Position numbers and translations under genes: made by a program
Part shown: positions 1 to 8,397 of the stretch, one piece after another
Layout: every line of letters starts with the position of its first letter
Numbering within the stretch: position 1 is the stretch's first letter
Assembly (NCBI GenBank): GCA_019240215.1
Contig: JAFAYQ010000059.1
Coordinates: 1 to 41,633, forward strand
DNA from: Actinomycetota bacterium
GTDB lineage: Bacteria > Actinomycetota > Actinomycetes > Streptosporangiales > Streptosporangiaceae
Reading direction: 5' to 3'
Length of the DNA: 41,633 nucleotides
The notes under the pieces: generated by a model
Told to the model about the DNA's origin: nothing
The model's input: only the letters and a program-made list of their open reading frames with translations
Database searches by the model: none

Positions 1-580
1 TTCCGGTCACGGTGATGGTGAGGATGGGCGGGACCATTTCGCTGGTCCAGGGCCCGTCGGCTTTCCCGGTCCAGGGCGCGTCGACCTTGACGGTGCCGTT
101 GTCGACCATGAGGTCGTGGGTGTGGACGTCGATGCCGGGCCGGGTGATCAGGGTCAGGCTGCCGCCGCGGATGGTGGCGTCGATGTCGAGGGTGGGCCCG
201 GTGATCTCGGCCTCGGTGAAGTCGAGGACCACGCTGCCCCCGTCGACCTGGACGTCGAGCTCGGGCGGGACCGTCCAGTGGCCGTCGCGCTTGGCGCTGT
301 ACAGCTCCGACCCGATCCGGTCGCGGTGCCCGGGCTCGGCCGGGGCCACGGTCAGCGGCGACTGGCCGGGCAGGTCACCGACCAGGGCGGCCAGGTCACC
401 GAGGGTGCGAGCGGCCATCGCGGCGGAGGTCCGCTCGTCCACCTCGTCCGCGTCCAGGCGGCCCGCCAGCCCCGCCTGCTGCAGCTGCCGGACCGTGCGG
501 GCCCGGTCGTGGTGCGAGGCGCGCAGCTGACCGGCGACCAGCTCTCCGTCAGAATGAGGTTTCGGAGAAACATCAGCCAT
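1..580 (-). CDS. DUF1707 domain protein (3' end beyond window)
   Basis: Reading leftward from ATG at 580, the frame stays open to the window edge (193 codons, no stop), so the C-terminus is missing. Residues about 10-65 match the DUF1707 pattern of actinobacteria: a helix ending in a hydrophobic turn, then 'LDADEVDERTSAAMAARTLG' followed by 'DLAALVGDLP'. This is normally an N-terminal module of small envelope or putative regulatory proteins. The rest is rich in beta-strand alternation (for example 'GGSVVLDFTEAEITGP', 'GGSLTLITRPGIDVHT'), like the repetitive beta-helix of DUF4097-type adhesin folds. No membrane helix is visible in the part present. No Shine-Dalgarno is visible; a TAAATT hexamer lies exactly 7 nt upstream (588-593), so a leaderless transcript is likely. 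It is divergent from the hydrolase at 618. The function is unknown. Confidence 0.82.
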   Translation of the reverse strand, partial: MADVSPKPHSDGELVAGQLRASHHDRARTVRQLQQAGLAGRLDADEVDERTSAAMAARTLGDLAALVGDLPGQSPLTVAPAEPGHRDRIGSELYSAKRDGHWTVPPELDVQVDGGSVVLDFTEAEITGPTLDIDATIRGGSLTLITRPGIDVHTHDLMVDNGTVKVDAPWTGKADGPWTSEMVPPILTITVTG

Positions 581-617
581 GAGGGCAAATTTAGTGCTGG
601 ACCAAGGGAGACGCAGG

Positions 618-1280
618 GTGGCACTGGAGATCAAGCGGCTGCACCTGTCCACGGTGACGCCGCCGGGGACGGCGGCGCAGTGGCCAGTGCACGGGTTCGT
701 GGTCACCTTCCCGGGGGGCGCGGCCCTGGTCGACACCGGGGTGGGCGGGCCACCGGGGCTGCAGGACGACTGGCGGGCGGTCAACGTGGCGGCGGCCGAC
801 GCGCTGGCTGGGCTGGACATGAGCCCGGCCGACATCACCCTGGTGATCAACACCCACCTGCACTTCGACCACTGCGGCCAGAACGCGGTGTTCAAGCACG
901 CCGCCTTCCACGTGCAGCGGGCCGAACTGGAGCGCGCCCGCCGGGAGTCGCCCGACCTGACCGACTGGTTCGACTTCGCCGGGGCCCGGTTCGAGCTGCT
1001 CGACGGCGACACCGAGATCGTGCCGGGGCTGTCGGTGATCACCACCCCTGGCCACACCGTCGGCCACCAGAGCGTGGTCATCGCGGGCGCCGACGGCGAG
1101 GACCTGCTGATCGGCGACGCCGCCTACACGCCGGTGCTGTACGCCTGGCCGGCCGGCAAGAAGCTGCCGCCCGGGCAGGCCGAGGACGAAGACGCCTGGG
1201 CGGCCTCGCTCGGGCGGATCCGGGCCACCCGGGCCGATCGGGTGCACTTCTGCCACCACACCGAGATCATTCACGCCTGA
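618..1280 (+). CDS. Metallo-beta-lactamase-fold hydrolase
   Basis: A 220-residue MBL-fold protein. The zinc motif HxHxDH is present as 'THLHFDHCG' (His80, His82, Asp84, His85), followed by 'TTPGHTVGHQ', the metal-bridging Asp in 'IGDAAYTP' and a late His in 'FCHHTEIIH'. The set and spacing are those of the lactonase/glyoxalase-II-like group, so hydrolysis of a lactone, thioester or other ester is likely. The substrate cannot be told. GTG at 618 is chosen because AAGGGAG (604-610) sits 7 nt upstream. An ATG at 579 in the same frame has no ribosome site and would overlap the divergent DUF1707 start. There is no signal peptide, so it is cytoplasmic. The next gene starts 73 nt downstream on the same strand. 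Confidence 0.9.
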   Translation: MALEIKRLHLSTVTPPGTAAQWPVHGFVVTFPGGAALVDTGVGGPPGLQDDWRAVNVAAADALAGLDMSPADITLVINTHLHFDHCGQNAVFKHAAFHVQRAELERARRESPDLTDWFDFAGARFELLDGDTEIVPGLSVITTPGHTVGHQSVVIAGADGEDLLIGDAAYTPVLYAWPAGKKLPPGQAEDEDAWAASLGRIRATRADRVHFCHHTEIIHA

Positions 1281-1353
1281 GGGTCCTGAGGCTGGTGGGG
1301 GCGACCGGGAAGGTTTGGCGGTTTCAAGATGCGCCGGTGGGAAGGTTGAGCGT

Positions 1354-2859
1354 ATGGCTTCTCACCGGCGCTGTCTGGTCACCGGCGCTACCGGGTACAT
1401 CGGCGGCCGGCTGGTGCCGGAACTGCTGGCGGCTGGCTACACCGTGCGCTGCATGGCCCGCGACCCGGGCAAGCTGGCCGACCGGCCCTGGTCGGACGAC
1501 GTCGAGGTGGCCAAGGCGGACGTGACCGACCCGGCCGCCCTCGGTGACGCGCTGGCCGACGTCGACGTGGCCTACTACCTCATCCATTCGCTGGGCACCG
1601 GGCCCTCGTTCGAGCAGCGGGACCGGGACGCGGCCCGGGCGTTCGCGGACGCGGCCCGGGCGGCCGGGGTGTCGCGCATCGTCTACCTGGGCGGCATGGA
1701 GTCCGGCCAGGAAGGCGACCTGTCGCCCCACCTGCGGTCGCGCGCCGAGGTCGGTGACATCCTGCTGGACAGCGGGGTGCCGACGGCGGCGCTGCAGGCG
1801 GCCGTGATCATCGGCAGCGGGTCGGCGTCGTTCGAGATGCTGCGGTACCTGACCGACCGGCTGCCCGCGATGATCACCCCGAAGTGGGTGGAGACCCGGA
1901 TCCAGCCGATCGCCGTCCGCGACGTGCTGCGCTACCTGGTGGGCGCGGCCCGGCTGCCGGCCGAGGTCAACCGCCGGTTCGACATCGGCGGCCCTGACGT
2001 GCTGACCTACGCGGAAATGATGCGGCACTACGCGGCGGTGGCCGAGCTGGCCCCCCGGCTGCTGATCCCGGTCCCGCTGCTCACCCCGGCGCTCTCCTCG
2101 CACTGGATCGGGCTGGTCACGCCGGTGCCCCCGGGCCTGGCCAAGCCGCTGATCGAGTCGCTGCGGGTGGAGGTGGTGGCCTCCGACCACGACATCGCGC
2201 AGTACATACCGGATCCGCCGGACGGCCTGCTGCCGCTGGACAAGTCGATCGAGCTGGCGCTGGCCCACACCCGCGCGGGCGACGTGTCCACCAGCTGGTC
2301 GTCGGCCAGCACGCCGGGCGCGCCCAGCGACCCGTTGCCGAGCGATCCGGACTGGGCGGGCGGCACGCTGTACGTGGACGAGCGGTCGAGCGCGGTGCGG
2401 GCCACCCCGGACGCGCTGTGGCGGGTCATCGAGGGGATCGGCGGGACCACCGGCTGGTACTCGTTCGGCGGCGCCTGGGCCGCCCGCGGGCTGCTGGACC
2501 GGCTGATCGGCGGGGTCGGGCTCCGGCGCGGCCGCCGCGACCCGGTGCACCTGCGGCCGGGCGACGCGCTCGACTTCTGGCGGGTCGAGACGATCCAGCC
2601 GGGTGAGCTGCTGCGGCTGCGGGCGGAGATGAAGCTGCCGGGCCTGGCGTGGCTGGAGCTGCACGTGGGCAAGGACGACGACGGCCAGACCACCTACCGG
2701 CAGCGGGTCATCTTCCAGCCGCGCGGGCTGGCCGGCCAGGCCTACTGGCGGTCCAGCGCCCTGTTCCACGGCCCGGTGTTCCGCGACATGCTGCGCAACA
2801 TCGTCACCGCCGCCGAGCGGGCCGGCACCCACAGCCCGCTCCAGCAACGGGCCTCGTGA
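1354..2859 (+). CDS. NAD(P)-binding SDR-like protein with DUF2867 C-terminal domain
   Basis: A 501-residue two-domain protein. The N-terminus 'CLVTGATGYIGGRLVPELL' is an atypical/extended SDR Rossmann motif (GATGYIG). The domain runs to about residue 300 and has 'AYYLIHSLG', typical of the NmrA/YwnB-like group with few catalytic residues. From about residue 330 there is a DUF2867 domain ('DALWRVIEGIGGTTGWYSFG' to the C-terminus), a START/SRPBCC-like fold. This fusion is a common actinobacterial family of about 480-510 residues whose reaction is not established; a role as a redox or quinone-linked reductase is only a guess. ATG at 1354 is preferred over the in-frame codon at 1315 because GGGAAGG lies 8 nt before it and the SDR motif normally begins within 5-10 residues of the start. 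It is probably co-transcribed with the MBL gene. Confidence 0.9.
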   Translation: MASHRRCLVTGATGYIGGRLVPELLAAGYTVRCMARDPGKLADRPWSDDVEVAKADVTDPAALGDALADVDVAYYLIHSLGTGPSFEQRDRDAARAFADAARAAGVSRIVYLGGMESGQEGDLSPHLRSRAEVGDILLDSGVPTAALQAAVIIGSGSASFEMLRYLTDRLPAMITPKWVETRIQPIAVRDVLRYLVGAARLPAEVNRRFDIGGPDVLTYAEMMRHYAAVAELAPRLLIPVPLLTPALSSHWIGLVTPVPPGLAKPLIESLRVEVVASDHDIAQYIPDPPDGLLPLDKSIELALAHTRAGDVSTSWSSASTPGAPSDPLPSDPDWAGGTLYVDERSSAVRATPDALWRVIEGIGGTTGWYSFGGAWAARGLLDRLIGGVGLRRGRRDPVHLRPGDALDFWRVETIQPGELLRLRAEMKLPGLAWLELHVGKDDDGQTTYRQRVIFQPRGLAGQAYWRSSALFHGPVFRDMLRNIVTAAERAGTHSPLQQRAS

Positions 2860-2865
2860 CCCGCC

Positions 2866-3391
2866 CTGGCGGGTGAGCGGGCCCTGATCACCGGGGGGAG
2901 CCGGGGCCTCGGGGCGGCCGTGGCCCGGCGGCTGGCGGCCGACGGCGCGGCCGTGGCGATCAACTACCGGTCCGGGCGGGACGCGGCCGCGGCGGTGGTG
3001 CGGGACCTGACCTCCGACGGCGGTCACGCGGTCGCGCTGCAGGCCGACGTCAGCGACCGCACCGCCACCCACGATCTGGTGGCCCGGGGCCGCCCATGAG
3101 CTCGGCGATGGTACGCAACCTGGCCCCGGAGCTGGGCCAGCGGGGCATCACGATCAACGCGATCGCGCCCGGCGGTACCCGCTCGAACATGTCGGCCGCG
3201 GTTGGCCCGGACTACCTGCACCCGGTGCTGCGGGAGGTGCCGGACCTGCCGGAGGGGTCAAGACGATGTGGACCGCGCAGGGACGGTTCGCCGAGCCGGA
3301 AGAGATCGCGGCGGCGGTGGCGTTCCTGGTCTCGCCGGACGCCTCGTTCGTCAGCGGCTCCACCATGGCCGTCGACGGCGGCGCCATGTGA
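2866..3391 (+). pseudogene. Degraded classical SDR (3-oxoacyl-ACP reductase type)
   Basis: Three blocks of one SDR gene can be read, but not as one frame. Block 1 (2866-3099) encodes 'ALITGGSRGLGAAVARRLAA' and continues to 'ADVSDRTATHDLVARG', then stops. It has no ATG/GTG/TTG start, only a CTG in frame with the preceding gene's stop. Block 2 (from ATG 3096) encodes 'MSSAMVRNLAPELGQRGITI' and 'NAIAPGGTR', the region after the active-site Lys. Block 3 (to 3391) needs a frame change near 3256 and encodes 'EEIAAAVAFLVSPDASFVSG', ending in the classical C-terminus. The middle of the fold (NNAG, catalytic Ser, YxxxK) is deleted, so no active enzyme can be made. The compatible codon bias of all blocks suggests recent decay. 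Confidence 0.85.
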
Positions 3392-3413
3392 GCCGTCAGC
3401 CGGGCCGGGCGGG

Positions 3414-3878
3414 TCAGCCCGCTTCGGCGGCGCGCTTGATGGCGGTCAGCGTGATCGGGATGCCACGGTGGGCGGCGCTGGTGCGCTCGGCGATCTGGCG
3501 GTCGGCGTCGTCGCCGTAGCGACCGTGGAAGCCTTCGATGCCCTTGGGCAGGAAGTGCCAGCTCTCGGTCAGCTCGGTACCCCCGCCGGCCGGGCTGAAC
3601 GTGTAGCTCCAGCGAACCCAGCCGTGGTTGACCTCGAACGCGAACTCGCGGCCGGCGTCGGCCGCCACCACCTGCGAGCGGGTCTCCCAGGTGCGCTCGG
3701 GGGTCTGGTTGCGGCCGGTGAACCAGGCGCCGACCCGCGGCCCGGCGTCGTCATCCCACCAGCAGGCCGCGCAGATCGGGCTCCACTCCCCCATCCGGGT
3801 CACGTCCGACACCAGGGCGTAGAGCTGGCCCGGCGGGCAGGCGACGTAGATCGACTCGCGGTAACTGAGCTCGCTCAT
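3414..3878 (-). CDS. SRPBCC (START-like) family protein
   Basis: A 154-residue single-domain protein of the polyketide cyclase/SRPBCC fold. It begins 'MSELSYRESIYVACPPGQLY' and has the diagnostic 'LVSDVTRMGEWSP' after the first strand and helix, then antiparallel strands with conserved Trp residues and a long C-terminal helix. These proteins bind hydrophobic ligands; no ligand or partner can be named. ATG at 3878 is preferred because it gives the canonical N-terminus and a GATACT -10-like hexamer (3886-3891) lies exactly 7 nt upstream with no Shine-Dalgarno, suggesting leaderless translation. Unusually, the first 128 nt are also read, in another frame on the same strand, as the tail of the upstream membrane-protein gene. 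Confidence 0.85.
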   Translation of the reverse strand: MSELSYRESIYVACPPGQLYALVSDVTRMGEWSPICAACWWDDDAGPRVGAWFTGRNQTPERTWETRSQVVAADAGREFAFEVNHGWVRWSYTFSPAGGGTELTESWHFLPKGIEGFHGRYGDDADRQIAERTSAAHRGIPITLTAIKRAAEAG

Positions 3879-5100
3879 GAGTCTCAGTATCGCGGGCCGG
3901 CTCGGGCTCGGGCTCGGGGGCACGGCGGGGGCGGTCCTGCCCGGCCAGCTCCGGCGGGCTCAGCGGGTCCGGGTCCTGCCCGTTCGGGACCCGGCCGCGG
4001 CCGGGCCGGAACGGCGGGATCGGCTGGCCGCCGTACACCCGCGGGCCGGACCACAGCGCGTGGACCGCGTCGACCTCGCTGGCCACCAGGTAGGCGGCGT
4101 CCTCGTAGTTGAGCCGCCAGCCGACGAAGTCGGGCCAGGCGTCGGCCGCGTCCCGTTCGATCGGGAAGTCGACCTCCTTGAGCCGTTCGACCGCGGTCAC
4201 GAACTGGTCGAAGGTCAGCGTGATGTTGCCGTCCGGGTCGGCCTCGTCGGGGATGTCGTAGCCCATCGCCTGGGCGATCCGGCGGAAGCACTCCATCCCG
4301 CTGCGCAGGCACAGCCGGGCCGGCACCGCCGGCGCGGATTTCGGGCACAGGGCCAGGTACATCGCGGCCGAGTCGATCACGGCCAGCAGCGCGGTGACCC
4401 AGGACGACAGCGGCCGCGGCGAGCGGAACCGGACCAGCGTCAGGTAGGTGGTGTGGCTCTCGGCCACGTCGGCCGCCCACCGTTCCCACTGGGCGTACAG
4501 GTCGGGCATGGTGTTGATGGTCGACACCCCCGAGCCCAGCGCGTAGTGGGTACGGGCCAGCAGCTCCGGTCCCCAGGACGGCACCCCGGCCCGGGAGTTC
4601 AGCAGGGCGACGTCGGTCTCTCGCCGGTTGAAGGCCGCGTACAGGGTCGGCAGGTAGGCGATCTGCAGGGTGAGGACGACGAGCCCGGTGCCCGCGGCCA
4701 GGAACACCAGCACCGACGGAACCGTGCCGGGCGGGACGTCGAAGCCCAGCGTGAACAGCGACGACCCGGCCGCGATGAAGGCGGCCACCACCCCGTGGGT
4801 TTCGAACGGCCACAGCAGCAGCGCGAAGCCCAGGTAGGCGGCGACCAGCCACATGGTGAGCTGGGCCAGCAGGGTCGCGGCGGCCTGGGTGGCCAGCACC
4901 CGGTCGCGGCGGCGGAAGTCGTGAAGGTGCCGGATCATCATCTGGTACGTGCCGCTGACACAGCGGTCCGAGATCCGGGTCAGGCGGCTGGCCACCGCCC
5001 GGGACACGATCAGCGCCCCGATCACGCTGCACCAGACGATCACGACCAGCGCGCCGCCCGCGACCGCGGCGATCACCCTGCCCCAGATCGGGACGACCAT
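3751..5100 (-). CDS. Membrane protein with ion-channel-like pore segment
   Basis: A 449-residue protein with about four hydrophobic segments in the first 190 residues. Between segments 3 and 4 is 'AGSSLFTLGFDVPPGT', which looks like the pore helix and filter of two-TM ion channels (compare TVGYGD). Some relatives are labelled potassium-channel-like; I regard channel activity as plausible but unproven. The remaining ~230 residues are a soluble alpha-helical domain, then a Pro/Glu/Arg-rich tail ('PEPEPEPARDTETHE'). The start at 5100 has a good AGGAGA 6 nt upstream. The last ~43 residues overlap the SRPBCC gene out of frame and look like a shadow of it. A one-base shift upstream would end the protein at a TGA at about 3884, just before the SRPBCC ATG, so the long tail may result from an indel. 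Confidence 0.72.
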   Translation of the reverse strand: MVVPIWGRVIAAVAGGALVVIVWCSVIGALIVSRAVASRLTRISDRCVSGTYQMMIRHLHDFRRRDRVLATQAAATLLAQLTMWLVAAYLGFALLLWPFETHGVVAAFIAAGSSLFTLGFDVPPGTVPSVLVFLAAGTGLVVLTLQIAYLPTLYAAFNRRETDVALLNSRAGVPSWGPELLARTHYALGSGVSTINTMPDLYAQWERWAADVAESHTTYLTLVRFRSPRPLSSWVTALLAVIDSAAMYLALCPKSAPAVPARLCLRSGMECFRRIAQAMGYDIPDEADPDGNITLTFDQFVTAVERLKEVDFPIERDAADAWPDFVGWRLNYEDAAYLVASEVDAVHALWSGPRVYGGQPIPPFRPGRGRVPNGQDPDPLSPPELAGQDRPRRAPEPEPEPARDTETHERAQLPRVDLRRLPAGPALRPGVGRDPDGGVEPDLRGLLVG

Positions 5101-5152
5101 TGGTTCTCCTGGTTGATCGGCGCGATATGAGCCTAGAGTGCCACGTTCGCGG

Positions 5153-6706
5153 TCAGGCCGGGTCGTTGAGGGCCGCGCAGAGCCGGGCCACCGCGCCGCT
5201 GAACGCGTGCTCGGCCGGCGAGCCGTACCCGACCACCAGCGCCTGGCGGCCGCCGGTGGTGCCGGTGGCCCGGTAGGTGGCCAGCCCGTCGACGTCGAGG
5301 CCGCGGGCGGCCGCCCGGGCCAGCACGTGCTCCTCGGTCAGGCCGGGTGGCAGCTCGCACAGCGCGTGCAGGCCGGCCGCGATGCCGGTCACCCGGACCC
5401 GCGGGGCCTCGCGGCCGAGGGCAGCCACCAGCCGGTCCCGGCGGCGACGGTAGGCCAGCCGGGACCGGCGCACGTGCCGGTCGTAGCCGCCCGAGGTGAT
5501 GAACTCGGCCAGCGTCAGCTGGTCCAGGCGGGCACCGGGGCCGGCCGCCCGCTCCTGGGCGGCGGCCACTTCGCGGGCCAGCGCGGCCGGTAGCACCAGC
5601 CAGCCGAGCCGGAACCCGGGCGCCAGGGATTTGCTGGCCGAACCGGCGTACACCACCTGCTCGGGCGCCAGCGCCTGGACGGCGCCGACCGGCTGCCGGT
5701 CGTAGCGAAACTCGCCGTCGTAGTCGTCCTCGATGACCAGGCCGCCGGTGTCCCGGGCCCAGGCGGCCAGTTCGGTGCGGCGGTGCGGGGCCAGGGCGGC
5801 GCCCAGCGGGAACTGGTGGGCGGGGGTGAGCAGCACCGCCGCGGCCCGGCCGGCCTGGCCGACCACGGCGCCGTCCCCGTCGACCGGCAGCGGGGCCAGC
5901 CGCAGGCCGGCCGCGACGGCGGTGGCCCGCACGCTGGGCAGGCCGTACTCCTCGACCGCGAGGGTGGTCGCGCCGCGGGCCCGCAGCACCCCGGCCAGCA
6001 GCGCCAGCCCGCCCGCGAAACCGTCGCAGACCACGATCCGGTCCGGGTCGGCCCGGACACCGCGGGCCCGGGCCAGGTATTCGGCCAGGGCGGCGCGCAG
6101 CTCCGGGCGGCCCTGCGCGTGGCCGTAACCGAAGGCGGCGCTGGGAGCGGCGCTGAACGCCCGGCGGGTGGCCGCCAGCCAGGCGGCCCGGGGGAAGGCG
6201 GACAGGTCGGGTGAGCCGGCCTTCAGGCTGTACCGCGGCGGCCGGGTTTCCTGGGGAGCGGGGCGCGGGGACATGGTGCCGGTAATGGCGGCGATGCTGG
6301 AGTGACGAGAGGCTGTTTTGGGACGGGAGGATGCACTGGAGTTGCCCGAGGGCGTGCTGGCGACCCGGGTGGCCGAGCCCTGCCGGGCGGCCAGCCAGCC
6401 TTCCGCCACCAGCTGGCCGTAGGCCTCGGCCACGGTGTTGCGGGCCAGCCCGAGGTCGGCGGCCAGCGCCCGCGAGGACGGCAGCCGGGCGCCGGGGCCG
6501 AGCCGCCCGGTGCGGACCGCGTCGCGCAGGGCCGCCTCCAGCTGGGCGCGCACGCCTCGGGCCGGCCCCGCAGCGCCGGCCGGCCTGGCACCGCCGGGCG
6601 ACCCCGCGCCACCGGGCGACCCCACGCCACCGGGCTCCGTCGGGGGCGCCTCCCGGTGGAGCTCCAGGTGCAGGTCGAGACCCGAAGTGGCCCAAGCTTT
6701 TTCCAT
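5153..6706 (-). CDS. MocR-family regulator (GntR HTH fused to aminotransferase fold)
   Basis: A 517-residue MocR/PdxR-type regulator. A winged helix at about 50-115 ('SSRALAADLGLARNTVAEAY') is followed by a linker and a fold-type I PLP domain. 'IEDDYDGEFRYDRQP' and the PLP lysine in 'SASKSLAPGFRLGW' (Lys359) are intact, so PLP binding is expected. Family members sense PLP or amino compounds and control divergent genes. Here the divergent gene encodes an AhpD-like protein, the likely target. Residues 25-45 are an unusual Gly/Pro insert (SPGG repeats) before the HTH, and the HTH-to-PLP linker is Ser-rich. ATG at 6706 lies inside the inverted repeat at 6702-6715; TAAGGT (6715-6720) is 8 nt upstream, so the messenger is probably leaderless. 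Confidence 0.92.
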   Translation of the reverse strand: MEKAWATSGLDLHLELHREAPPTEPGGVGSPGGAGSPGGARPAGAAGPARGVRAQLEAALRDAVRTGRLGPGARLPSSRALAADLGLARNTVAEAYGQLVAEGWLAARQGSATRVASTPSGNSSASSRPKTASRHSSIAAITGTMSPRPAPQETRPPRYSLKAGSPDLSAFPRAAWLAATRRAFSAAPSAAFGYGHAQGRPELRAALAEYLARARGVRADPDRIVVCDGFAGGLALLAGVLRARGATTLAVEEYGLPSVRATAVAAGLRLAPLPVDGDGAVVGQAGRAAAVLLTPAHQFPLGAALAPHRRTELAAWARDTGGLVIEDDYDGEFRYDRQPVGAVQALAPEQVVYAGSASKSLAPGFRLGWLVLPAALAREVAAAQERAAGPGARLDQLTLAEFITSGGYDRHVRRSRLAYRRRRDRLVAALGREAPRVRVTGIAAGLHALCELPPGLTEEHVLARAAARGLDVDGLATYRATGTTGGRQALVVGYGSPAEHAFSGAVARLCAALNDPA

Positions 6707-6746
6707 ATAAATGGACCTTACCCTTGGGCCGCTTGGCTTCTAGCGT
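6702..6746. promoter_or_regulatory. Divergent MocR/AhpD promoter-operator region
   Basis: TCCAT-ATAA-ATGGA (6702-6715) is a perfect 5-bp inverted repeat that overlaps the MocR start codon. Rightward, TTACCC (6718-6723), a 17-nt spacer and TAGCGT (6741-6746) form a plausible promoter that fires 6 nt before the AhpD-like ATG. Leftward, the -10-like TAAGGT overlaps the same bases as the rightward -35. The direct repeats CTTGG-N4-CTTGG lie in the spacer. A MocR protein bound here could control both directions. This is inferred from position. Confidence 0.55.
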
Positions 6747-6752
6747 GAAGTC

Positions 6753-7244
6753 ATGACGGAAAACACCACCATTACCAAGATTCCGGTCCGGCTGGACTTC
6801 GACACCCACGCGGCGGGCTTCTCGCGGGCCATGGGCCACCTCGACCGGGCCGCCACCAAGGAACTGGACGCGGTCGAGTTCGACCCCAAGCTGCGCGAGC
6901 TGGTGCGGATCCGGGCCTCACAGCTCAACGGCTGCGCCTACTGCATCGACATGCACACCAAGGACGCGCGCGCCATCGGGGAGACCGAGCAGCGCCTGTA
7001 CGCGCTGCCCGCCTGGCCGGAGACCCCCTACTTCAGCGAGCGGGAGCGGGCGGCGCTGGCGTTCACCGAGTCGGTCACGCTGCTGGCCGGCGAGCACGTG
7101 CCGTCGGCCGACTACGACGCGGTGGCGGCGGTGTTCAGCCCGGATGAGGTGGCCGCGCTGGTCAGCTTGATCGTCACGATCAACGCCTGGAACGCGATCA
7201 GCGTCGCCACCCGGGCCTGGGAGCCGGGGACCTATCAGCCCTGA
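6753..7244 (+). CDS. Carboxymuconolactone decarboxylase / AhpD-like protein
   Basis: A 163-residue AhpD-fold protein. The active-site pattern is 'LVRIRASQLNGCAYCIDMH': a CxxC pair (Cys61, Cys64) with His68 four residues later, preceded by the conserved Glu/Arg helix. That is the peroxidatic set of AhpD-like alkylhydroperoxidases, so thiol-based reduction of hydroperoxides or a related redox reaction is likely. True decarboxylase activity is unlikely with this motif. The start at 6753 follows a -10-like hexamer by 6 nt with no clear Shine-Dalgarno. It is divergent from the MocR regulator and ends convergently, overlapping the next gene's stop by 10 nt. Confidence 0.9.
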   Translation: MTENTTITKIPVRLDFDTHAAGFSRAMGHLDRAATKELDAVEFDPKLRELVRIRASQLNGCAYCIDMHTKDARAIGETEQRLYALPAWPETPYFSERERAALAFTESVTLLAGEHVPSADYDAVAAVFSPDEVAALVSLIVTINAWNAISVATRAWEPGTYQP

Positions 7245-8041
7245 GCCCCGGGCTGAGCCTCAGCCGGGGTGAGCATGACCCGCCACGGGCGGACCGTCAC
7301 CGACAAGAAGCCGCTGGCCACCGACGTGTCGTCCTCGATGGCCAGGCGGCGGGCCTCGTCCAACCGGTCCAGGCCGGGCAGCCGGAGCACGGTCATGCCC
7401 GCCCCGTCCTCGTCGGTCAGCGGGCCGGCCGCGACCAGGTAACCGGCCTCGCGCATGCGGGTCAGGAACGCGAAGTGCTCGCCGAACCGCGGGTCGTCGG
7501 CCAGGCGGCCGTCGCGGGGCGCGGCCGGCCCGGGCTGGTGCAGCAGCGCCACCCAGGTCTCGGCCGCGCCCGGCTCCCCGGGCTCATCTGCCTCATCGGG
7601 CGGGGGCAGCAGCGTGCCGAGGTGACCGCCGTAGCGGGCGAGCACCGGCGGCCAGCCCTGGTCGTACTCGGCCCGGGCGGCGGCCGGGTCGTCGTAGGCC
7701 TCCCAGCCGGTGTGCACCAGCCGGACCAGGGTCTGCTGCCCGGCCGCGGTGAAGGTGACCTCGACCTGGCCGGCCCGGTCGGCGGTCTGGCCGGGATGCC
7801 AGGTGAAGGCGACCGCCACCGGCGGCTCCCAGCGGGTGATCGTGCCCCACAGCGCGCTGTGCCCGTCGGCCGAGCGCTCGACGATCTCGGAGTTGGCCAT
7901 GGTGACGGTACCGCCCGCGCCGTAGACGCTGTGGGTGCCGACCGGCCACCAGCGGCCGATGTCGCCGGTGAACACCTCGAAGGCGGTGGCCTGGTTCGCG
8001 TCGACCAGGATCTCCCGGCGGACGGGCGGGACGGTGGTCAC
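7235..8041 (-). CDS. SRPBCC (AHSA1-type) / YCII-like two-domain protein
   Basis: A 268-residue fusion. Residues 1-150 are an AHSA1-type SRPBCC domain ('REILVDANQATAFEVFTGDI', 'GRWWPVGTHS', 'HTGWEAYDDPAAARAEYDQG'). Residues about 165-260 are a YCII-like ferredoxin-like domain ('FGEHFAFLTRMREAGYLVAA', 'GPLTDEDGAGMTVLRLPGLD'). Its biochemical role is unknown. GTG at 8041 is chosen because it overlaps the upstream ArsR stop as GTGA and has GAGGAG 6 nt before it; an earlier in-frame start would lie inside the ArsR gene. ArsR plus AHSA1-SRPBCC pairs are very common in actinobacteria, and the regulator probably controls the pair. Confidence 0.88.
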   Translation of the reverse strand: MTTVPPVRREILVDANQATAFEVFTGDIGRWWPVGTHSVYGAGGTVTMANSEIVERSADGHSALWGTITRWEPPVAVAFTWHPGQTADRAGQVEVTFTAAGQQTLVRLVHTGWEAYDDPAAARAEYDQGWPPVLARYGGHLGTLLPPPDEADEPGEPGAAETWVALLHQPGPAAPRDGRLADDPRFGEHFAFLTRMREAGYLVAAGPLTDEDGAGMTVLRLPGLDRLDEARRLAIEDDTSVASGFLSVTVRPWRVMLTPAEAQPGAQG

Positions 8042-8379
8042 GGTTGGCTCCTCGGTGCTGCTCGGCCGGGCGCGCGGCGGCTGACCTCTTCCGCGTAGGC
8101 GGCCAGCACCGTGTCCCAGGTGGCGGTCAGCCACTGCTGGGCGGCGGCCAGGCCGCCGGGGGCCAGCGCGTACAGGTTGCGGGTACCCACGCTGCGGTGC
8201 TCGATCAGGCCCGCGTCGCTGAGCACCCGCAGGTGCTTGCTGACCGCTGGACGGCCGACCGGCAGCCGCTCGGCCAGGCGGCCGACCGGGGTCGGGCCGT
8301 CGTGCAGCAGCTCGAGGATGCGCCGGCGCACCGGTTCCCCGAGCGCGTCGAACACGACCTCGGCGGCTGGCTCACTCAT
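8038..8379 (-). CDS. ArsR-family winged-helix repressor
   Basis: A 113-residue ArsR/SmtB-type repressor. 'VFDALGEPVRRRILELLHDG' is the first helix pair and 'RPAVSKHLRVLSDAGLIEHR' is the recognition helix and turn before the wing. No metal-site cysteine pair (CxC) is present, so a metal ligand is unlikely. ATG at 8379 fits the family N-terminus; a TTG at 8391 is the only upstream alternative. It is translationally coupled to the SRPBCC/YCII gene (GTGA overlap). A 28-nt palindrome lies 18 nt upstream, and autoregulation is inferred from it. Confidence 0.92.
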   Translation of the reverse strand: MSEPAAEVVFDALGEPVRRRILELLHDGPTPVGRLAERLPVGRPAVSKHLRVLSDAGLIEHRSVGTRNLYALAPGGLAAAQQWLTATWDTVLAAYAEEVSRRAPGRAAPRSQP

Positions 8380-8397
8380 CGGGTTGGTCAATCATCG

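Noticed and set aside
579..617. ATG at 579 as the start of the MBL hydrolase.
   Set aside because: No ribosome site, and the extra residues are unlike the family; GTG at 618 has AAGGGAG at good distance.
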